Shown here in pieces: positions 6,563-9,470 of a stretch of 9,470 nucleotides of DNA. Below the pieces are notes generated by a model. The model did no database searches. It saw nothing but the letters and a program-made list of their open reading frames with translations, and was not told where the DNA came from. Position 1 is the stretch's first letter, and each line of letters starts with the position of its first letter. Both the position numbers and the translations under genes were made by a program. The stretch comes from Syntrophaceae bacterium (GTDB lineage: Bacteria > Desulfobacterota > SM23-61), in contig PMCE01000346.1 of NCBI GenBank assembly GCA_003154025.1, positions 1 through 9,470 of the forward strand. Reading direction: 5' to 3'.

Positions 6563-6591
6563 TGGAAAGCCATAAGATTTTAGAATATAAT
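6563..6591 (+). promoter_or_regulatory. Candidate sigma70-type promoter for the dehydratase gene
   Basis: TGGAAA (6563-6568) and a perfect TATAAT (6586-6591) are spaced by 17 nt. Transcription would begin near 6598, about 140 nt ahead of the dehydratase start. It is the best-matching promoter in the 314-bp gap (6423-6736). That gap also holds a small hairpin at 6536-6549 (ATGAG/CTCAT) but no credible gene or U-tract terminator after the regulator. Confidence 0.4.
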
Positions 6592-6736
6592 CCGAGGGCT
6601 GGGGGCTCTAAATCACCGAAGAGGGAAATCTTAAAGGCCGGTTGAAAATTCCGGAGGGAAAAATTTATTCTCGGGGTTGCCTCGCGATTGCCCCGGATAA
6701 AACAAGCTCAAAACAGGAAAGAAGGAGGAGGAAATC

Positions 6737-8233
6737 ATGAGGACCAAACAGCAGTACATCGAAGGCTTGCGGAAGATGCGCCGGAACATCTACGTGAACG
6801 GCGAGAAGATCGCCCGCGACGACGAGATGCAGATGCCCACCATCAACACCATCGGCATCACCTTTGACCACGCGGCCAACCCCAAGCACCAGGACCTGTG
6901 CACGGCCACATCCCACCTGACCGGGGAGAAGATCAACCGCTTCAACCATATCCACCAGAGCAAGGAAGACCTGCACAAGAAGCAGGATATGACCCGCCTT
7001 CTCTGCCAGGCGGCCGGGGGATGCATCCAGCGGTGCATGGGAATCGACGGCTCCAACGCCATCTACAACGTTTCCTACGAAGCGGACAAGATGAACAACG
7101 GGGCAACTCAATATCACGAGAATTTTAAGAAATGGGTGGAGAGATTCCAGAAGGAAGACCTGGTAGGCTGCTGCGCGCAGACCGACGTGAAGGGCGACCG
7201 GATGAAGCGGCCCAGCCAGCAGAAAGACCCCGACATGTATGTTCGGGTCGTGGAGAGGAAGAAGGACGGGATCGTTGTCCGGGGGTCCAAGGTTCATAAT
7301 TCCGAGGCTTCGGTGGCGGACGAGATCGTGGTGCTCCCCACCCGGGCCCTTCTGCCGGAGGAGAAGGACTGGGCCGTGGCCTTTGCCGTTCCCGGCGATT
7401 GGGAAGGGGTCAAGCAGGTGGTTTCGATTCACAACCTGCGCGAGCGGCAGTACTTTAAACGGGGCTTTGCCCCGGGGGCGACCGACTCCTATACCATCTT
7501 CGACGACTGCTTCATTCCCTGGGAGCGGGTCTTCCTCTGCGGGGAGACGATTCACGGCGGGGTATGCGCTCTCTTATTTGCCCTGTTCCATCGGCACAGC
7601 TACTCGGGCTGCAAGCCGGCCCTGGGGGATATCATGCTGGGGACGGTGGCTTTGGCGGCGGAGTATAACGGAATTGCCAAGGCCTCCCATGTTCGGGACA
7701 AGTTGGCGGAGATCATCCGGGTTTCCGAACTCGGTTATGCCGCCGGGTTTACGGCTTCCGAAATGGGGAAACCGGAAGTGTACATCCCCGGCGTGGGGTT
7801 CCGGCCATATGGCCCGGGGAGCTACATCCCGAATTCGATCTATGCCAACGTGGGCCGCTGTCTGAGCGGCGAGGCGGTCTACCGCGAAGCCGAGATTCTA
7901 TGCGACGTCTCCGGCGGCATCCCCGCCACCTTCCCCTACGAAGGGGATTTTATGAACCCCGAGACCAAAGATCTTCTGAACAAGTACATCACCCGGAACC
8001 CGGATATCCATCCCGAGGATGCGGCCCAACTCTGGAGGTACGTGGGAGATTCGATTTGCTCCGCCACCGGGGGGATCCATTTGATGGGAGCTTACCATGG
8101 GGGCGGCTCGCCCATCATGGAGTCCATCGCCATCACCAGCCAGTACGACATCGAATCCCGGAAAAAGCTGGTCAAGGAGATCGCCGGGATTAAAGACCGG
8201 AAAGTGAACCCGGAAACCTCGGGCAAAAAATAA
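6737..8233 (+). CDS. 4-hydroxybutyryl-CoA dehydratase-like flavin/[4Fe-4S] enzyme (HpaB/AbfD superfamily)
   Basis: A 498-residue cytoplasmic enzyme of the 4-hydroxyphenylacetate 3-hydroxylase superfamily. In characterised 4-hydroxybutyryl-CoA dehydratase (AbfD) an FAD and a [4Fe-4S] cluster convert 4-hydroxybutyryl-CoA to crotonyl-CoA through a ketyl radical; it also isomerises vinylacetyl-CoA. From memory, the cluster ligands there are Cys99, Cys103, His292 and Cys299. All four are present here as Cys96 and Cys100 (CIQRC) and His285 and Cys292 (HRHSYSGC). This separates it from flavin monooxygenases. Tyr289 and Lys293 match Tyr296 and Lys300, and Thr149 (AQTDVKGDR) matches Thr190. Two AbfD carboxylates differ: Glu257 is Asp250 and Glu455 is Gly451 (in HLMGAYHGGGSP). 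The enzyme is thus of the dehydratase type, but the exact substrate is open. The ATG at 6737 has a strong AGGAGGAGG upstream. Length is normal (AbfD is about 490). The thiolase downstream fits conversion to acetyl-CoA. Confidence 0.85.
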   Translation: MRTKQQYIEGLRKMRRNIYVNGEKIARDDEMQMPTINTIGITFDHAANPKHQDLCTATSHLTGEKINRFNHIHQSKEDLHKKQDMTRLLCQAAGGCIQRCMGIDGSNAIYNVSYEADKMNNGATQYHENFKKWVERFQKEDLVGCCAQTDVKGDRMKRPSQQKDPDMYVRVVERKKDGIVVRGSKVHNSEASVADEIVVLPTRALLPEEKDWAVAFAVPGDWEGVKQVVSIHNLRERQYFKRGFAPGATDSYTIFDDCFIPWERVFLCGETIHGGVCALLFALFHRHSYSGCKPALGDIMLGTVALAAEYNGIAKASHVRDKLAEIIRVSELGYAAGFTASEMGKPEVYIPGVGFRPYGPGSYIPNSIYANVGRCLSGEAVYREAEILCDVSGGIPATFPYEGDFMNPETKDLLNKYITRNPDIHPEDAAQLWRYVGDSICSATGGIHLMGAYHGGGSPIMESIAITSQYDIESRKKLVKEIAGIKDRKVNPETSGKK

Positions 8234-8240
8234 GACGCAA

Positions 8241-8314
8241 GGGGCATAGGGCATAGCGCATAGAGATCGAAGATTATTTTTTTACTCTATGCCCTATGCT
8301 CTTTGCTCTATGCC
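8241..8314. repeat. Heptamer inverted-repeat hairpin between dehydratase and thiolase genes
   Basis: The left arm has three tandem 7-mers, GGCATAG, GGCATAG, CGCATAG (8243-8263). The right arm has four inverted ones, CTATGCC, CTATGCT, CTTTGCT, CTATGCC (8287-8314). Folded, 8242-8265 pairs with 8285-8308 as a stem of about 24 bp with two mismatches and two G-T pairs; the 19-nt loop (8266-8284) is A/T-rich with a run of eight T. It starts 8 nt after the dehydratase stop and ends 8 nt before the thiolase AGGAGG. The T-run is in the loop, not after the stem, so it is not a normal terminator. It looks like a dispersed intergenic element. Confidence 0.75.
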
Positions 8315-8337
8315 ATTTTCAAAGGAGGAACATACCG

Positions 8338-9470
8338 ATGAAAGAGGTAGTCATCGCCGGATTCCTGAGAACGGCCCAGTCCCGCTCCCGGCCCAACGAC
8401 CCGCCCCGGGATTGGTTTTTCAAAATGAGGTCCGATACCATGCTGGCCAAGCTGATGCCCGAGCTGGTAAAGCGGGTGGGAATTAAACCGGAGGAGATCG
8501 AGGACTTCATCGTGGGTTCGGCCATCGGAGTGACCGAGCAATGGAGTTATGGGGGCCGCTTCCCCATTTTCCTGGCCGATTTTCCCAAAACCATCGCCGC
8601 CAAATTCGTCGATCAGCAGTGCGGGTCGGCCATGGCCGGCATTCACATCGGCTTCATGGAAATCGCCATGGGATTTGCCGACATCGTCATGATCGGCGGC
8701 ATGGAGCACATGACCCGGGTGGCCATGGGAAACCTGGCCAGACCGGACGGCCCCATATCCCCGAACCTGAGCCTCTTCACCGATCCCGCTTTCAAGCACT
8801 GGGACATGCCCACCACCATGAACATGGGGTTTACCGCGGAAAAACTCTTCGGCATGAGCGGGTTGACCAAGGACGACATGGACAAGTGGGGAGTCCGTTC
8901 GCACCAGCTGGCCGCCAAGGCCCAGAAGGAAGGCTTCTTCAAGGGCGAGATCCTGCCCATAGAAGCCGAGCAGAGCGACGGGAAGATGATGCTGGTGGAT
9001 AGGGACCAGTCCGTTCGGGGAGACACCACTTTGCAACAGATGAAGGACCTCAAGCCCGCTTACCGCCCCGACGGGAATATAACCGCCGGGAACTCCTCCC
9101 CCCTGAATGCGGCCGCGACCTGCATGATCCTCATGTCCAAAGAAGTGGCCCAGAAGAAGGGTATCAAGCCCATGGCCAGGATCAAGTCCATCGGGTTTGC
9201 CGGCGTCGACCCGACAATCATGGGCGCGGGCCCGGTACCGGCCACCAAAAGGGCCCTGAAGGCGGCCGGTATGCAGGCCAAAGACATCGACTACTGGGAA
9301 ATCAACGAGGCTTTCGCCATCGTTCCCCTCTACTGCATCAAGGAACTGGACCTCGACCCGGACCGGGTCAACGTCATGGGCGGCGGTCTGGCCATCGGCC
9401 ATCCCCTGGGAGCCACCGGCATCCGCCTGACGGGTACCCTGGCCCGCATCCTGCAGGCCAAGAACGCCCG
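8338..9470 (+). CDS. Thiolase (acetyl-CoA acyltransferase), 3' end beyond window
   Basis: The frame is open for 377 codons and leaves the window, lacking only the last few residues of a normal 390-400 residue thiolase. The family cleaves 3-ketoacyl-CoA with CoA to acetyl-CoA and a shortened acyl-CoA, or runs the reverse condensation. The nucleophile is Cys95 in VDQQCGSAMAG; ASN/NEAF-type motif EINEAFA is at 321-327 and the catalytic His355 is in GGGLAIGHPLGATG (348-361). The second catalytic Cys (CxGGG) should lie just past the edge. The N-terminal MKEVVIAGFLRTAQ is typical, with a somewhat unusual RDWFFKMRSD segment near 24-33. An AAAGGAGG (8321-8328) 9 nt before the ATG fixes the start. Most likely co-transcribed with the dehydratase through the heptamer hairpin. 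It would complete breakdown of an acyl-CoA; degradative versus biosynthetic use cannot be told from sequence. Confidence 0.92.
   Translation, partial: MKEVVIAGFLRTAQSRSRPNDPPRDWFFKMRSDTMLAKLMPELVKRVGIKPEEIEDFIVGSAIGVTEQWSYGGRFPIFLADFPKTIAAKFVDQQCGSAMAGIHIGFMEIAMGFADIVMIGGMEHMTRVAMGNLARPDGPISPNLSLFTDPAFKHWDMPTTMNMGFTAEKLFGMSGLTKDDMDKWGVRSHQLAAKAQKEGFFKGEILPIEAEQSDGKMMLVDRDQSVRGDTTLQQMKDLKPAYRPDGNITAGNSSPLNAAATCMILMSKEVAQKKGIKPMARIKSIGFAGVDPTIMGAGPVPATKRALKAAGMQAKDIDYWEINEAFAIVPLYCIKELDLDPDRVNVMGGGLAIGHPLGATGIRLTGTLARILQAKNA

Noticed and set aside
6536..6583. 15-residue reading frame (MRLLMDRKEWKAIRF) in the gap before the dehydratase, as a possible leader peptide
   Set aside because: It has only a weak AGGG upstream, no run of regulatory codons, and overlaps the better candidate promoter, so translation is not supported.
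6665..7555. 296-codon open frame on the minus strand opposite the dehydratase
   Set aside because: It overlaps the Fe-S ligand-containing coding region, its translation is repetitive Leu/Val/His/Gly-rich, and the plus-strand gene has a strong ribosome site. Shadow frame.
8243..8314. CRISPR-like array from the repeated heptamers
   Set aside because: Units are 7 nt with no spacers and are inverted on the two arms; no cas genes are present.
8308..9402. 364-codon open frame on the minus strand opposite the thiolase
   Set aside because: It lies entirely over a thiolase with intact catalytic motifs, has His/Gly/Val-rich low-complexity translation, and matches no family I know. It is a high-GC shadow frame.

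Overview
The window is one metabolic and transport neighbourhood from a bacterium with moderately high GC. The gene set suggests an anaerobic fatty-acid or organic-acid degrader of the Desulfobacterota (former Deltaproteobacteria) type: a Liv-type ABC importer, a CoA ligase, a MerR regulator, an oxygen-sensitive 4-hydroxybutyryl-CoA-dehydratase-like enzyme and a thiolase. Heptamer-repeat hairpins between genes would fit that group. The lineage is inferred from gene content only; there is no rRNA or other marker here.

Layout. At the left edge, on the minus strand, is the N-terminal third of an AMP-forming acyl-CoA synthetase (1-464). A divergent control region follows (465-829). It holds a heptad hairpin, a near-perfect 20-bp palindrome over the likely minus-strand -10, and a strong sigma70-like plus-strand promoter. 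Next, on the plus strand, is a complete five-gene importer: solute-binding protein (830-2107), two permeases (2302-3165, 3165-4148) and two ATPases (4152-4919, 4912-5622). The last four genes abut or overlap. The binding-protein gene is separated from them by 194 bp containing a strong hairpin with no U-tract. A MerR-family regulator (5676-6422) sits just behind the last ATPase gene. A 314-bp spacer with two candidate promoters leads to a dehydratase gene (6737-8233) whose product keeps all four expected Fe-S ligands. A heptamer inverted-repeat hairpin separates it from a thiolase gene (8338 onward), which runs off the right edge.

How it may work together (inference): an organic acid is captured in the periplasm, imported, activated to its CoA thioester by the divergent synthetase, converted by the radical-type flavin/[4Fe-4S] dehydratase, and finally cleaved by the thiolase. 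A hydratase and a 3-hydroxyacyl-CoA dehydrogenase would be needed in between and are not in the window. 4-Hydroxybutyrate is the simplest substrate guess. However, two carboxylates known from the characterised 4-hydroxybutyryl-CoA dehydratase are changed here (Glu to Asp and Glu to Gly), so a different acyl-CoA is a serious alternative.

The most unusual points are the altered active site of the dehydratase, an apparent second degenerate MerR-like winged helix inside the regulator, the heptad-repeat hairpins, and the non-canonical signature motif of the first ATPase. I see no mobile elements, CRISPR, tRNA or rRNA.
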